From assembly GCA_024134725.1 (NCBI GenBank), contig CP099863.1, forward strand, positions 2,289,501-2,353,500: a stretch of 64,000 nucleotides of DNA. The letters run 5' to 3'. The notes beneath the pieces are model-generated. The model worked only from the letters and a program-made list of their open reading frames with translations, ran no database searches and had not been told where the DNA came from. This document shows, one piece after another, positions 24,600 to 33,298 of this stretch. Within the stretch, counting starts at the first letter, position 1. Every line of letters starts with the position of its first letter. Origin of the DNA: Bacillus sp. 1780r2a1. GTDB lineage: Bacteria > Bacillota > Bacilli > Bacillales > Bacillaceae_H. The position numbers and the translations under genes are program-made.

Positions 24600-25014
24600 T
24601 TGTCCACTCCTTTACCTCTTTTTCTGTTAAAAATCGGTTTTTTTCTTCTGCAGTAGGCAGCCGGCAAGCTTTGTTTTTCATCAGTTTGTACCTGCGTTTA
24701 GCTACGTAATCATACACTTTATCTCGAAGGCGTCTAGGCACAAGAATAAAGGCATATGCATATTTAATTGGTCCTGTCAGCTCTTTCACAATACGTAATA
24801 TTGCCGTTGACTTTGTATAGATTAACTCGCTTTGAAGTAAGACAATTGACTTGTACTCTTGAGGAATTCTGTGATTAGTTCGCATCTTTTCAGCAAAAGA
24901 TGATTGCAGAGAAGCAAAATAAAACGTAACTTTTGGGTCATGGTTCATTATAAATAAAATAGTTTGATTACACATATGACAGTCTCCGTCAAAAAAAATG
25001 ATGCTTTTTCTCAC
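24586..25014 (-). CDS. DCC-family thiol-disulfide oxidoreductase-like protein (DUF393/YuxK)
   Basis: The 142-residue protein begins SIIFFDGDCHMCNQTILFIM, the D-x-x-C-x-x-C motif that names the DCC family. It continues with FYFASLQSSFAEKM and YAYAFILVPRRLRDKVYDYVAKRRY. Members have a thioredoxin-like fold and are inferred to exchange thiols and disulfides. It starts with GTG and overlaps the DoxX-like gene, suggesting the two form a membrane redox pair. Confidence 0.8.
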   Translation of the reverse strand: MRKSIIFFDGDCHMCNQTILFIMNHDPKVTFYFASLQSSFAEKMRTNHRIPQEYKSIVLLQSELIYTKSTAILRIVKELTGPIKYAYAFILVPRRLRDKVYDYVAKRRYKLMKNKACRLPTAEEKNRFLTEKEVKEWTNERF

Positions 25015-25229
25015 TTCTATTGGTAAAACCTCCCTTCTTTTAAATTGTAATACCTTTTCCCAGCCGTAACGATGTCGCTATCTTACATTTAGCTTACAGT
25101 TTTGTAAGTAAAGCGTTTTTAAAGTGCACAAACTACTGTTATAAAAGGAATAAAAACCAGTCGTTTTCCCTAAAATAGATTTGTCTTTATTCAACTTTTT
25201 TATCGACTTTGAAAACCAGTGTTTCTTAC

Positions 25230-25243
25230 TGAAAACGTTTCTA
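25230..25243. promoter_or_regulatory. Possible CcpA (cre) site upstream of CDF transporter
   Basis: TGAAAACGTTTCTA matches 12 of 14 positions of TGWAANCGNTNWCA. It lies about 60 bp before the start. Weak, single occurrence. Confidence 0.25.
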
Positions 25244-25304
25244 TAGATTCACTTGGTTGTCCACTGTTACGATGAAAGTCATCTAACGGAAAGGAGTTTT
25301 TTCT

Positions 25305-26177
25305 ATGAAGCGCTCATCTTCAAACATTGCTTTTTTATCTGTCGCTAGCAATTCCTTTGTTGTGCTTATGAAAGTAATTGTTGGCATCCTTACGGGGTCA
25401 GTAGCTGTGTTGTCCGAAGCTATTCATTCAGCTCTAGATTTATTAGCTTCTTTTATCGCTTTTGTTTCTGTTAAAGTATCTGGTAAGCCAGCAGATGACG
25501 ACCATCCTTACGGTCATGGGAAAATCGAAAATATCTCAGGAACAATTGAGACGTTGCTTATTTATGTAGCAGGTATTTGGATTATCTATGAATGTGTACA
25601 TAAACTAATTTCACCTGAACCCATCAAACTTCCGCTTCTAGCGATTGGTGTTATGCTTTTAGGTGCTCTTATTAATTTTGTAGTTTCTAGAATTGTTAAT
25701 AAGGAAGCAACTCGCATTAACTCCGTTGCAATGAAGTCAAATGCCTTTCATCTTCTTACAGATGTGTATACATCGCTTGGTGTAGGACTTAGCTTAATCT
25801 TAGTTGCCTTAACGGATTGGACGTTTCTAGACCCTATTATTGGGATTGCTTTAGCGCTTTATATTATGATTGAAGCAACGAAGTTAATGAAAGAAGCATT
25901 CCCGCCACTGCTTGACGCTCGTTTAAACAAAAACGAAGAAGAGGAGGTTTTAGCGGCCATTCGTACTTTTCAAAGTGAATATATTGAAATTCAGTCTTTT
26001 AAAACAAGAAGAGCTGGTGCCCATGAACATATTGATTTTCACCTTATCGTATCGCCTGAAGATAGCATCAAAAGCATTCACCACTTATGTGATCGCATTG
26101 AAAATAAAATTCTGGAAAAGTTTCCGAACGCTCACATTATGATTCACCCAGAGCCGGACGGTTTACAAAATCGTTAA
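25305..26177 (+). CDS. Cation diffusion facilitator (CDF) metal efflux transporter
   Basis: The 290-residue protein has six membrane helices and a cytoplasmic C-terminal domain. TM2 contains LSEAIHSALDLLASFIAF and TM5 contains NAFHLLTDVYTSLGVG, giving two H-x-x-x-D metal sites. The loop DDDHPYGHGKIENISG is typical of the family. The C-terminal domain ends with HIMIHPEPD. It would export Zn, Mn, Fe or Co in exchange for protons. AAAGGAG precedes the ATG, and it is monocistronic with a good terminator. Metal specificity not settled by sequence. Confidence 0.85.
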   Translation: MKRSSSNIAFLSVASNSFVVLMKVIVGILTGSVAVLSEAIHSALDLLASFIAFVSVKVSGKPADDDHPYGHGKIENISGTIETLLIYVAGIWIIYECVHKLISPEPIKLPLLAIGVMLLGALINFVVSRIVNKEATRINSVAMKSNAFHLLTDVYTSLGVGLSLILVALTDWTFLDPIIGIALALYIMIEATKLMKEAFPPLLDARLNKNEEEEVLAAIRTFQSEYIEIQSFKTRRAGAHEHIDFHLIVSPEDSIKSIHHLCDRIENKILEKFPNAHIMIHPEPDGLQNR

Positions 26178-26185
26178 AATCAAAA

Positions 26186-26216
26186 AAAAGAGCCCTACTA
26201 TAAGTTGGACTCTTTT
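26186..26216 (+). terminator. Terminator after CDF gene
   Basis: Arms AAAAGAGCCCTACT and AGTTGGACTCTTTT pair with two mismatches and a 3-base loop, followed by T residues. Confidence 0.75.
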
Positions 26217-26287
26217 TTTTATAAATTATACAAGCTTGTCTACTGCCTTTATTTCAGAAATAGTATTACTAGCTATTTGCTTTGTTG

Positions 26288-26833
26288 TTAAAAAATCGAG
26301 GGAGTCACAGAAAATAAGATCTTTGCGTCTTCATTAAAGTCGTTTTCCCATTTATGCTTCATGTAAGGAGGGATTTTAACACTGTCTCCTTCTTCAAGAA
26401 CATAACGTTCTCCTTCCAGGTATAGCATGATTTTCCCCTGCAACACGAATGCAACTTCTTCCCCTTTATGATCTAACAATTTTTCTGACGATTTTTGCTG
26501 CGGTGGCACGATCATAATAGCGGTAGCTAGAGTTCCTGTAAACCCTGGAGAAAGCAGCTCATATGATAAGTTGTCAATACACATTTTTTTCCGCTCTTTT
26601 GACCTAACAACTAGATCTTTTGTATTTGTATCTTCTAATAAAAAACTGAATGTAGGCACTCCTAAAACCATTGCCAGAACCTTCAACGTTTGAATGGATG
26701 GATTAGCGATACCACGTTCAATTTGACTTAACATGGACGGTGTAATAGCTGCTAATTTGGCTAATTCACGACTTGTCATACCTTTTTCTTTTCTACTTTT
26801 TTCAATTTTTTTACCTATATTGATATCTTCCAC
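26288..26833 (-). CDS. XRE-family regulator with C-terminal cupin domain
   Basis: The 181-residue protein has an N-terminal XRE helix-turn-helix (TSRELAKLAAITPSMLSQIE, about residues 15-65) and a C-terminal cupin (about 110-175) with KGEEVAFVLQGKIMLYLEGE and VLEEGDSVKIPPYMKH. Such regulators sense small molecules and usually control an adjacent metabolic or export gene. It is divergent from the LysE-type exporter, with an AT-rich inverted repeat between the two genes. It starts with GTG. Confidence 0.85.
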   Translation of the reverse strand: MEDINIGKKIEKSRKEKGMTSRELAKLAAITPSMLSQIERGIANPSIQTLKVLAMVLGVPTFSFLLEDTNTKDLVVRSKERKKMCIDNLSYELLSPGFTGTLATAIMIVPPQQKSSEKLLDHKGEEVAFVLQGKIMLYLEGERYVLEEGDSVKIPPYMKHKWENDFNEDAKILFSVTPSIF

Positions 26834-26865
26834 TTTACAAACCTCTCTTATTAAATATAAATTGA

Positions 26866-26890
26866 TTTTATTTAATTAAATTAAATAAAA
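26866..26890. promoter_or_regulatory. Inverted repeat in divergent XRE-cupin/LysE promoter region
   Basis: TTTTATTTAA-TTAAA-TTAAATAAAA, a perfect 10-5-10 repeat in the 137-bp gap between the genes. Candidate operator, but AT-rich sequence makes chance matches more likely. Confidence 0.4.
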
Positions 26891-26970
26891 ATTCATTCTT
26901 TATGTTAATATTAATTTAATATAGTTTAATTATATTTTACAACTTCTATTTTAACAAAGGAGTGAACATT

Positions 26971-27591
26971 TTGAATGACTTATTAACGTTTTTATTACTA
27001 TCTTCTTTTGTTGTCATGAGTCCTGGTGTTGATACTGCGCTTATTACAAAACGTACCGTTAGTGAAGGGCGCACCTCTGGTTATCGAATGGCCATGGGTA
27101 TTACTGCCGGTTCATTAGTCCATACGTTCGCCGCAGCGTTTGGCCTTTCAGCCATTCTCATGCAGTCTGCTTTAGCATTTGAAATTGTAAAATACGTGGG
27201 AGCTATTTATTTGATTTATCTCGGCGTTTCTTCATTTATGACAAGAAAAAAACAAGAAAAAGAAGAGAATTTAAAAGACCAAATAAAACCTGGTCAGTCT
27301 GCATTTAAGCAGGGATTGTTATCAAACGTATTAAACCCAAAAGTAGCGATGTTTTTTCTGACGTTTTTACCTCAATTCGTCACGCCAGGTTCAAGCTCTA
27401 TTCAGCAATTACTAATGATGGGTGTTATATATACGTTTCTATCTATTTCTTGGTTTTTTGTTTATGTCTTTTTCATTAACTATTTGCGAAGCTGGCTGTT
27501 ATCGGCCAAGGTTCAGCGCGCAATGGATAGGGCAACTGGCTTAGTACTGATTGGCTTTGGAGTTAAGCTTGCGTTTTCAAAACAAAATTAA
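26971..27591 (+). CDS. LysE/RhtB-family amino-acid exporter
   Basis: The protein of about 206 residues has six hydrophobic helices. Typical family motifs are VVMSPGVDTALITKRTVSEG near the N-terminus, GYRMAMGITAGSLVHT, and NVLNPKVAMFFLTFLPQFV in the middle. LysE/RhtB proteins export amino acids or derivatives in exchange for protons. The TTG at 26971 is preferred because AAAGGAG lies 8 bases before it, while the GTG at 26962 overlaps that site. It is paired with the divergent XRE-cupin regulator. Confidence 0.85.
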   Translation: MNDLLTFLLLSSFVVMSPGVDTALITKRTVSEGRTSGYRMAMGITAGSLVHTFAAAFGLSAILMQSALAFEIVKYVGAIYLIYLGVSSFMTRKKQEKEENLKDQIKPGQSAFKQGLLSNVLNPKVAMFFLTFLPQFVTPGSSSIQQLLMMGVIYTFLSISWFFVYVFFINYLRSWLLSAKVQRAMDRATGLVLIGFGVKLAFSKQN

Positions 27592-27593
27592 TT

Positions 27594-27627
27594 AAAAAAC
27601 GACTAACCAATTGGCTAGTCGTTTTTT
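27594..27627. terminator. Bidirectional terminator between LysE-type and azlD genes
   Basis: AAAAAACGACTA and TAGTCGTTTTTT arms with a self-complementary CCAATTGG in the loop region. Confidence 0.85.
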
Positions 27628-27629
27628 AT

Positions 27630-27956
27630 TTATCCCATAATGAAGCGAACTGCGGCCATTAAGGCTACTCCGCTTAAAACCGTAACGGATAAGCTCTTGC
27701 TTCGAATCCCAATGAAAATTGTTGGGATAATTACAATGATAACTTCCCAGTTTATTTGAAGAGCATTTTCTGTTTGTACGGTGAAGTTTTCTACTACCAA
27801 AGCGGTTAAGATACAAACGGGAATATATGAAAGCCACTTAAGAACCGGTTCTGGCAACGTCATGTTTCGAACAATTGCAAATGGTACAACCCGTGGAATA
27901 AACGTTACAAGTGCACATCCTAAAATAATCAGTAGCGTTGATAAATCCAGACTCAT
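27630..27956 (-). CDS. azlD: AzlD-type branched-chain amino-acid exporter subunit
   Basis: The 108-residue protein has four hydrophobic helices. TFIPRVVPFAIVRNMTLPEP and LKWLSYIPVCILTALV are the AzlD family core. AzlD works with AzlC to export branched-chain amino acids or analogues. It overlaps azlC by 4 bp (ATGA), which shows translational coupling, and is shorter and more hydrophobic than its partner as expected. Confidence 0.85.
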   Translation of the reverse strand: MSLDLSTLLIILGCALVTFIPRVVPFAIVRNMTLPEPVLKWLSYIPVCILTALVVENFTVQTENALQINWEVIIVIIPTIFIGIRSKSLSVTVLSGVALMAAVRFIMG

Positions 27957-28678
27957 TTTTCAGTCATCACTCCAATCGTTGCAACAATGATAGTTGACAC
28001 AATAACGGCTACGTGCGAAGGCATAAAAAACGATAGCGTAATCATCGCAATAGTCATGTATGCGATTAGGGTAAGAGAATGTCTAAGTTTTTTTGGAGCA
28101 AGACTTTGCAGCTGTAGAACAAGCAGGGCAACGAACATAGCAATCAAAGCAAAATCAAGACCTAAAGCTTCAGGATCTGCAATGACGTTTCCAAATAACG
28201 CTCCCACAACACAGGCACAAATCCATGAAAGGTATGCCGTGATGTTTAAGCCATTCATCCAACGATCCGTTACATGTTCACCCTTTGCGATTTTATTAGC
28301 GGCAACTCCAAATGATTCGTCTGTAATAAGAGCTCCAATACCTATATTCTTTATCAATGAATAGCGCGTAAAGTGTGGAGCGAGCGTTGCACATAATAAA
28401 AGGTGCCTTAAATTCACAATGAAAATAGTTAAGATAATGGCTGATGCTGGACTATTAGCGACAAGCAGCGCACAAATAATAAACTGAGCCGCTCCTGCAT
28501 AAACAAATATTGCCAATAGTGCTACTTCTAAAACACTAAGCTTTGAAGCTACTCCTACTACTCCACAAGCAATGCCAATACTTATGTATCCTAATAGCGT
28601 GGGAATACAATCTTTAATTCCTTGTGAAAAAGTTGGAACTGCACTTTCACTTTGAACAAATGCTCTTTCTGTAATCAC
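27953..28678 (-). CDS. azlC: AzlC-type branched-chain amino-acid exporter
   Basis: The 241-residue protein has about seven helices. FSQGIKDCIPTLLGYISIGIA, IFVYAGAAQFIICALL, NLRHLLLCATLAPHF and ALITDESFGVA are typical AzlC motifs. It starts with GTG after AAAGGAGGGG, is followed by azlD with a 4-bp overlap, and is divergent from an XRE-cupin regulator, as azlB-like regulators are arranged in other bacilli (although azlB itself is Lrp-type). Confidence 0.88.
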   Translation of the reverse strand: MITERAFVQSESAVPTFSQGIKDCIPTLLGYISIGIACGVVGVASKLSVLEVALLAIFVYAGAAQFIICALLVANSPASAIILTIFIVNLRHLLLCATLAPHFTRYSLIKNIGIGALITDESFGVAANKIAKGEHVTDRWMNGLNITAYLSWICACVVGALFGNVIADPEALGLDFALIAMFVALLVLQLQSLAPKKLRHSLTLIAYMTIAMITLSFFMPSHVAVIVSTIIVATIGVMTEK

Positions 28679-28702
28679 ATTACCCCTCCTTTGTTCATTA
28701 TA

Positions 28703-28754
28703 TTATACAACCAACTGTTATAACAAACAACCGTATGTTATACTGTTTGTATAA
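28703..28754. promoter_or_regulatory. Repeats in divergent azlC/XRE-cupin promoter region
   Basis: TGTTATA occurs twice, 20 bp apart (28716-28722 and 28736-28742). TTATACAA (28703-28710) and TTGTATAA (28747-28754) form an outer inverted repeat. Probable binding sites for the adjacent regulator. Confidence 0.45.
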
Positions 28755-28775
28755 AAATGTTAAAGGAGACTTATT

Positions 28776-29330
28776 ATGGACCATATTCAACAAACGATTG
28801 CAGCTAACTTAATCAGCATTCGAAAAAAAAGAAATTTATCCCTCACACAAGTTTCTGAGCTAACAGGTGTCAGTAAAGCGATGCTCGCGCAAATTGAAAA
28901 TGGAAAATCCAGCCCAACTGTCACGACGCTATGGAAGATTGCCAATGGCCTCCAAGTATCCTTTTCATCGTTTATTCAAGAGCAAAAAGCCCAGGTGAAA
29001 AAAGTTCAGCTAAAAGATCTTAAACCTATTACAGACAATGAAGGCAGCTACGTTGTTTATCCATTCTTTCCTTATCACCCTGAAAAAAAGTTTGAAGTAT
29101 ATATTGTGACGCTTGCTCCTGGCTGTACGCACGGAGCAAAATCTCACCTTGGAGAAGAATACCTGCTGGTAAAAGACGGAGGTCTGTCTGTTATAATAGA
29201 TGGAGAAGAACACGTGCTAACATCGGGAGATGCGCTTCAATTTCCAGGCTCCTCACCTCATAGTTATATAAACCGAACGGAAAAAGAAGCGAGCTTTTTC
29301 TTGCTGATGTATTATCCAGAGCCACAATAA
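28776..29330 (+). CDS. XRE-family regulator with cupin domain (AzlCD-linked)
   Basis: The 184-residue protein has an XRE helix-turn-helix (LSLTQVSELTGVSKAMLAQI, about residues 18-70) and a C-terminal cupin with GAKSHLGEEYLLVKDGG and LTSGDALQFPGSSPHSYIN. The strand order and histidine/glutamate positions suit ligand or metal binding. It is divergent from azlCD and followed by a good terminator, and very probably controls that exporter. Confidence 0.85.
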   Translation: MDHIQQTIAANLISIRKKRNLSLTQVSELTGVSKAMLAQIENGKSSPTVTTLWKIANGLQVSFSSFIQEQKAQVKKVQLKDLKPITDNEGSYVVYPFFPYHPEKKFEVYIVTLAPGCTHGAKSHLGEEYLLVKDGGLSVIIDGEEHVLTSGDALQFPGSSPHSYINRTEKEASFFLLMYYPEPQ

Positions 29331-29336
29331 TTCTAA

Positions 29337-29363
29337 CAGCGTACGTACTGAATACGTACGCTG
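29337..29363. terminator. Terminator between XRE-cupin gene and ger operon
   Basis: 11-bp arms CAGCGTACGTA/TACGTACGCTG with a 5-base loop, shared by convergent genes. Confidence 0.75.
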
Positions 29364-29365
29364 AT

Positions 29366-30466
29366 TTACTTTTTATGTACTATGTACTTTGCTTTAATTA
29401 TTGCAGTCACTAATAGGAGAATGGGAATAATAATCTGAAGTGGCAAATGTACATAGTAAGGAACTATTTCTAGGCCTATATACAAATGTTCAATGTGATT
29501 TGGTGCAATAGCAAAAGACAAAATTAAAATCAGTAAGGCTATTGGCAAAATGAAATGCTTCATTTTTTTCTTTTTAAAAAGATCTGTAGCTCCTCGAACA
29601 GCACAATAGAAAAAAATAATTAGCTTATATAAACCAAGGGTTACTAGCGTAATCACAATTAAGGATTCTAAACGTGTGATAAAGTTTGCTATGTTAATAA
29701 GAGAAATAGCTGACAATAAAGGAAAAGTCGATTCTGCAACCGTTTCTTCATCTAAAATCATGATATTCGTTATGGATGAAAAGGCCAAATAACTAGCACT
29801 TACAATAATTCCGTACACTCCTACCTTTTTGAGATTCCTTTGTTTACTAACAAAAGGAAACAGCATTGCAAACGTAATCATTTCTCCAAACGGAATTGTC
29901 AGTACCTTTGGAAAAACGGTTGTGAAGATCGGCATCCAATCTCTCGGGTAGATGGGCCTTATATTATCTATTTGTTCAATCCCCCCAATAATTTCAAATA
30001 AGTGCAAAAGAAAAAAAATAGTAACAAGCATCCCAATACTCGTAAGCGCAACTCGTCCAATTGTCTGAATACCTTGATTTACTGCATAAACGCTAACAGC
30101 AACCATAAGTGCAGCAACTACTACTGAAGATGTATTACGATATGAAGTGATGATTAAAAGGTCTGTAAAGTCGCGAAGAATACGTGCTGCCATGTACATA
30201 AAATAAAGTACATAAATAAGCGCAACTATCCAGCCAACATATTTTCCCCAGACTGACTGAATTAACTCAGTAAGAGTAAGGTTTGGATAGTAGTGATAAA
30301 GCTTAAGATAAGCTAAGTAAAGTACACAGCCTAATAACCCTCCCATTAGAATGGCAATCCATGCATGTCTACCTGCTCCGCTCCCTATCTCCAATAAAAG
30401 GGCACTCCCCAGCTCAAATAGTACGATAAGGCAAAAGAATTGAAAACTACTTATTTTAGTTATCAT
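29366..30466 (-). CDS. GerAB/GerKB-type spore germination permease subunit
   Basis: The protein of about 366 residues has ten membrane helices and belongs to the endospore germination (APC-superfamily) B-subunit family. ISSFQFFCLIVLFELGSALL at the start, GWIVALIYVLYFMYMAARIL and FPFVSKQRNLKKVG are typical. The B subunit sits in the inner spore membrane and recognises the germinant. An ATG at 30466 with AGAGGAA upstream is preferred. It is the last gene of the A-C-B operon, the gene order of gerK in B. subtilis; the germinant is not predictable. Confidence 0.88.
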   Translation of the reverse strand: MITKISSFQFFCLIVLFELGSALLLEIGSGAGRHAWIAILMGGLLGCVLYLAYLKLYHYYPNLTLTELIQSVWGKYVGWIVALIYVLYFMYMAARILRDFTDLLIITSYRNTSSVVVAALMVAVSVYAVNQGIQTIGRVALTSIGMLVTIFFLLHLFEIIGGIEQIDNIRPIYPRDWMPIFTTVFPKVLTIPFGEMITFAMLFPFVSKQRNLKKVGVYGIIVSASYLAFSSITNIMILDEETVAESTFPLLSAISLINIANFITRLESLIVITLVTLGLYKLIIFFYCAVRGATDLFKKKKMKHFILPIALLILILSFAIAPNHIEHLYIGLEIVPYYVHLPLQIIIPILLLVTAIIKAKYIVHKK

Positions 30467-31676
30467 GACCACTTCCTCTTTCGTAAAACTTAATAGAATT
30501 TTTTCTAGCTCCCTCTGTTTTAATTGAAATATCTACTCGGACATTTGTTTCAGCATTCTTATAAATAGATCGCCAAGAATCTTTAAACTTACTCCATTGT
30601 GCAGGATGTTGAATGGCTAATTGTTCTCCGTACCCAAAGCTATCTACACCCAGCTTCTGTGAAAACTTAAACATTTGTTGAATTTCTTCTTCAAGTTTTT
30701 TCTCAGTTACTTTTTCTAAAGGTTTTAAATCTTCGTTATTAGCTAGTTCGTAAGGCCCGATAATTTCAGAAATTGTAGCATTTCCTTTTACATCCATTGT
30801 TAATTGAGCCTTACCATTTTTTATTTTTGCATATCTTTTAGATTTCATATCTAAAAGACGTAACGTGATAAATTCATCTTCGTTAAAAGGAGCTGTTATA
30901 TACATCACTTCTCCTTCATTGTAAGCAATTACTAGAGCCCTGGTACTTTGTCCACCTTTCCATCCAACCCAGCGATCTTCTTTAAAAAAAGCCATTCCGT
31001 CAATTTCTGGCTTGATTGGATCAGTCCTTTCGATATTCGCAACCTCGCTCATTTTTTTACTTTTCCTTTTTAACGTAACTGTTGAAATGGTGATATCTTC
31101 TTCAGCATTTTTGGTATATTGAATAACTTTACTAATGGTTAATCTCGAATTAGTCCCAACAACTTTTTGAATATTTTCCACATTTGTCACTAACGCTTCA
31201 CTCGTTATTTTATTGAGGGGGGTAAGCACTTTTAAAATTGAAGCAGCTGATGTATTATGACTCAACAAAACCGTTGTAGATAAGCGTAGTTGAAAGTCAC
31301 GTTCAAATACTTCCAATATGTTCAAAATACCCTCTTTCGCTAACTCTTCACTAATAACTAAAACCTCTAAATGTGGAAAGCTAACATAACGGGAAGTCTT
31401 TTTAAAACTATGCCAAATAGCTTCTCCCGGCGTTTTCCCTTCACCTTCAAAATTAATAATGCTAGGTCCTCCACTTGAGCTAGTAGCGGTTGATACATTT
31501 GAGGGGTTAACAACTTGAAGTGTTGCTTTGTACGGACTGTTTTCTCCCTTATCTAAAGCAATGCCTAAAACAAAGCTCAGCTCATTAATTTCACGATAGT
31601 CAGCGCATCCACTCAATAAGGTGAAAACAAAAGCTACTAGTACACATTTGCTTATTGCTTGACTATAACGCTTCAC
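30456..31676 (-). CDS. GerC-family spore germination lipoprotein
   Basis: The protein of about 406 residues has a lipoprotein signal with lipobox LLSGC (CVLVAFVFTLLSGCADYREI) and the three-domain Ger(x)C layout. It includes ELSFVLGIALDKGENSPYKA, EGKTPGEAIWHSFKKTSRYV and a C-terminal part with YGEQLAIQHPAQW. It would be anchored outside the inner spore membrane and is needed for receptor function. GTG at 31676 fits the GAGG site better than 31685. It overlaps the B-subunit gene. Confidence 0.88.
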   Translation of the reverse strand: MKRYSQAISKCVLVAFVFTLLSGCADYREINELSFVLGIALDKGENSPYKATLQVVNPSNVSTATSSSGGPSIINFEGEGKTPGEAIWHSFKKTSRYVSFPHLEVLVISEELAKEGILNILEVFERDFQLRLSTTVLLSHNTSAASILKVLTPLNKITSEALVTNVENIQKVVGTNSRLTISKVIQYTKNAEEDITISTVTLKRKSKKMSEVANIERTDPIKPEIDGMAFFKEDRWVGWKGGQSTRALVIAYNEGEVMYITAPFNEDEFITLRLLDMKSKRYAKIKNGKAQLTMDVKGNATISEIIGPYELANNEDLKPLEKVTEKKLEEEIQQMFKFSQKLGVDSFGYGEQLAIQHPAQWSKFKDSWRSIYKNAETNVRVDISIKTEGARKNSIKFYERGSGHDN

Positions 31677-31692
31677 ATCAATCACCCTCTTC

Positions 31693-33165
31693 TTACTTTT
31701 TATCCCTAACGACGTTTCTCTTTCTTTTCATCATCTTCCAAGGTAAACGAATAAAGTTATCTTGCTGAGCAGCTGCATTGAATGGAGAAATAGGTGAAAA
31801 GTAAGGTACACCAAAGGAAGAGAGCTTTGCAAGATGAAAAACAATAACAAATAAAGTGAGAATAATACCATATAGCCCTATGAAAGCTCCCATCACCAAC
31901 ATGACAAATCGTAACATTCGAGCTGAGCCACCGATGTCATATTGAGGAACTGCAAAACTACTTATGGCTGTCAAAGCTACAATGATAGTAGATATAGCGG
32001 ATACAAACCCAGCTTCTACGACTCCTTGTCCAATAATTAACGCTCCAACGATCGATGCAGCTTGCCCTGATGCCCGAGGAATTCGTATGCCTGCTTCACG
32101 TAATATTTCAAACGTAATATCTAACAAAAAGATTTCTACAATTGTCGGAAACGGTACTCCTTCTCGCTGGGCAGCGATACTAATAGCTAAACCTGTTGGT
32201 ATCATGCCAATGTGATGGGTAACAAGAGCCACATACAAACCAGGTGTAACAAGAGATAACACAAAAGCAAAGATTCGAATTAACCTTACCATTGAACTGA
32301 TATCGGCTTTTTCATAATAGTCTTCAGCCGTTTTAAAAAAATCCATAAATAATGTTGGTAATATGATGGCAAAAGGGGTACCGTTGATTAAAACAACAAT
32401 TCGCCCTTCAAGAAGGTTTCCTACAATTACATCTGGTCGCTCTGTAGTGCACGTTAAAGGAAATGGGGAATACTCCTCTCCTTCTAAGAAGCTTTCTAAG
32501 TATCTTGACTCTAACACACCATCTATTTTAATATCGGCTAGCTTTTTTTTTACACTCTCTAGAATTGATTGATCTACTACGCCATCAATATACATAACGG
32601 CTATATCAGTTTGAGTTGTTGTGCCTAATTTTGATAGCTCAACCTTTAGTTTGGAGGACTGGATGCGTGAACGAATAAGCGCAATATTTGTTTGAAGCAT
32701 TTCAGTAAACCCATCTTTAGGACCTCGAACAAGCACTTGAGTCGTTGGTTCCGTTACGCTTCTTGATTCAATAGACTTTGTTCCAACCACAATTACTTCC
32801 GGACTTTTCGGTACAAATATAACCGTATTTCCTGATACTAAAGCATCGAGAACGCCTGTCCAGGAGTCTATTGTTTGTATTCTCGCCGCAGATAAAGAAT
32901 AATTTCTTAAGTGTTGCACCAGTTCATGATGTTGTTTTAAATTTTCCACTGAAGAATGTTCAAATAGTTCGTTAATAGGCTTAACAATTGCAGATTGAAT
33001 AACATGGATGTCACAAATACTTTCAATATAGGCAATAACTAACTCTGACTTTTTATCTATGGTAAAAACGCGAGTAATTAAGTCCGAATTCGCACCTAAA
33101 TCTTCAGCCAATTGCTGTTGAAACTGCTTGCTGTCCACTAGTAATTTATTTTCTGATGTTTTCAA
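31693..33165 (-). CDS. GerA-family spore germination protein, A subunit
   Basis: The protein of about 490 residues has an N-terminal soluble domain (about 1-240), including DLITRVFTIDKKSELVIAYI and VLVRGPKDGFTEML, and a C-terminal membrane part (about 270-450) with PFPTIVEIFLLDITFEILRE and RIPRASGQAASIVGALIIGQ. This is the GerA/SpoVAF-type A subunit. A TTG at 33165 (KTSENKLL) fits the AAGG site at best spacing; the ATG codons just upstream are alternatives. It is the first gene of the operon and lies 16 bp upstream of the C subunit. Confidence 0.88.
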   Translation of the reverse strand: MKTSENKLLVDSKQFQQQLAEDLGANSDLITRVFTIDKKSELVIAYIESICDIHVIQSAIVKPINELFEHSSVENLKQHHELVQHLRNYSLSAARIQTIDSWTGVLDALVSGNTVIFVPKSPEVIVVGTKSIESRSVTEPTTQVLVRGPKDGFTEMLQTNIALIRSRIQSSKLKVELSKLGTTTQTDIAVMYIDGVVDQSILESVKKKLADIKIDGVLESRYLESFLEGEEYSPFPLTCTTERPDVIVGNLLEGRIVVLINGTPFAIILPTLFMDFFKTAEDYYEKADISSMVRLIRIFAFVLSLVTPGLYVALVTHHIGMIPTGLAISIAAQREGVPFPTIVEIFLLDITFEILREAGIRIPRASGQAASIVGALIIGQGVVEAGFVSAISTIIVALTAISSFAVPQYDIGGSARMLRFVMLVMGAFIGLYGIILTLFVIVFHLAKLSSFGVPYFSPISPFNAAAQQDNFIRLPWKMMKRKRNVVRDKK

Positions 33166-33267
33166 AGTCATCATCCTTTTTAATGTATACAAAGGTTTTT
33201 CTATTCTTAGATTCTCCTCATTACCAACTCCTATTCATAAAAAAGCCTTGCTACTTGTTACAAGATA

Positions 33268-33298
33268 AAACCCACTTCTTTGCTAAAGAAGTGGGTTT
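33268..33298 (-). terminator. Terminator of small cupin gene
   Basis: 14-bp perfect arms AAACCCACTTCTTT/AAAGAAGTGGGTTT. The cupin stop codon TAG falls in the loop. Confidence 0.8.

Noticed and set aside
27592..27837. 81-codon minus-strand ORF over the azlD end
   Set aside because: Other frame of azlD and of its terminator.
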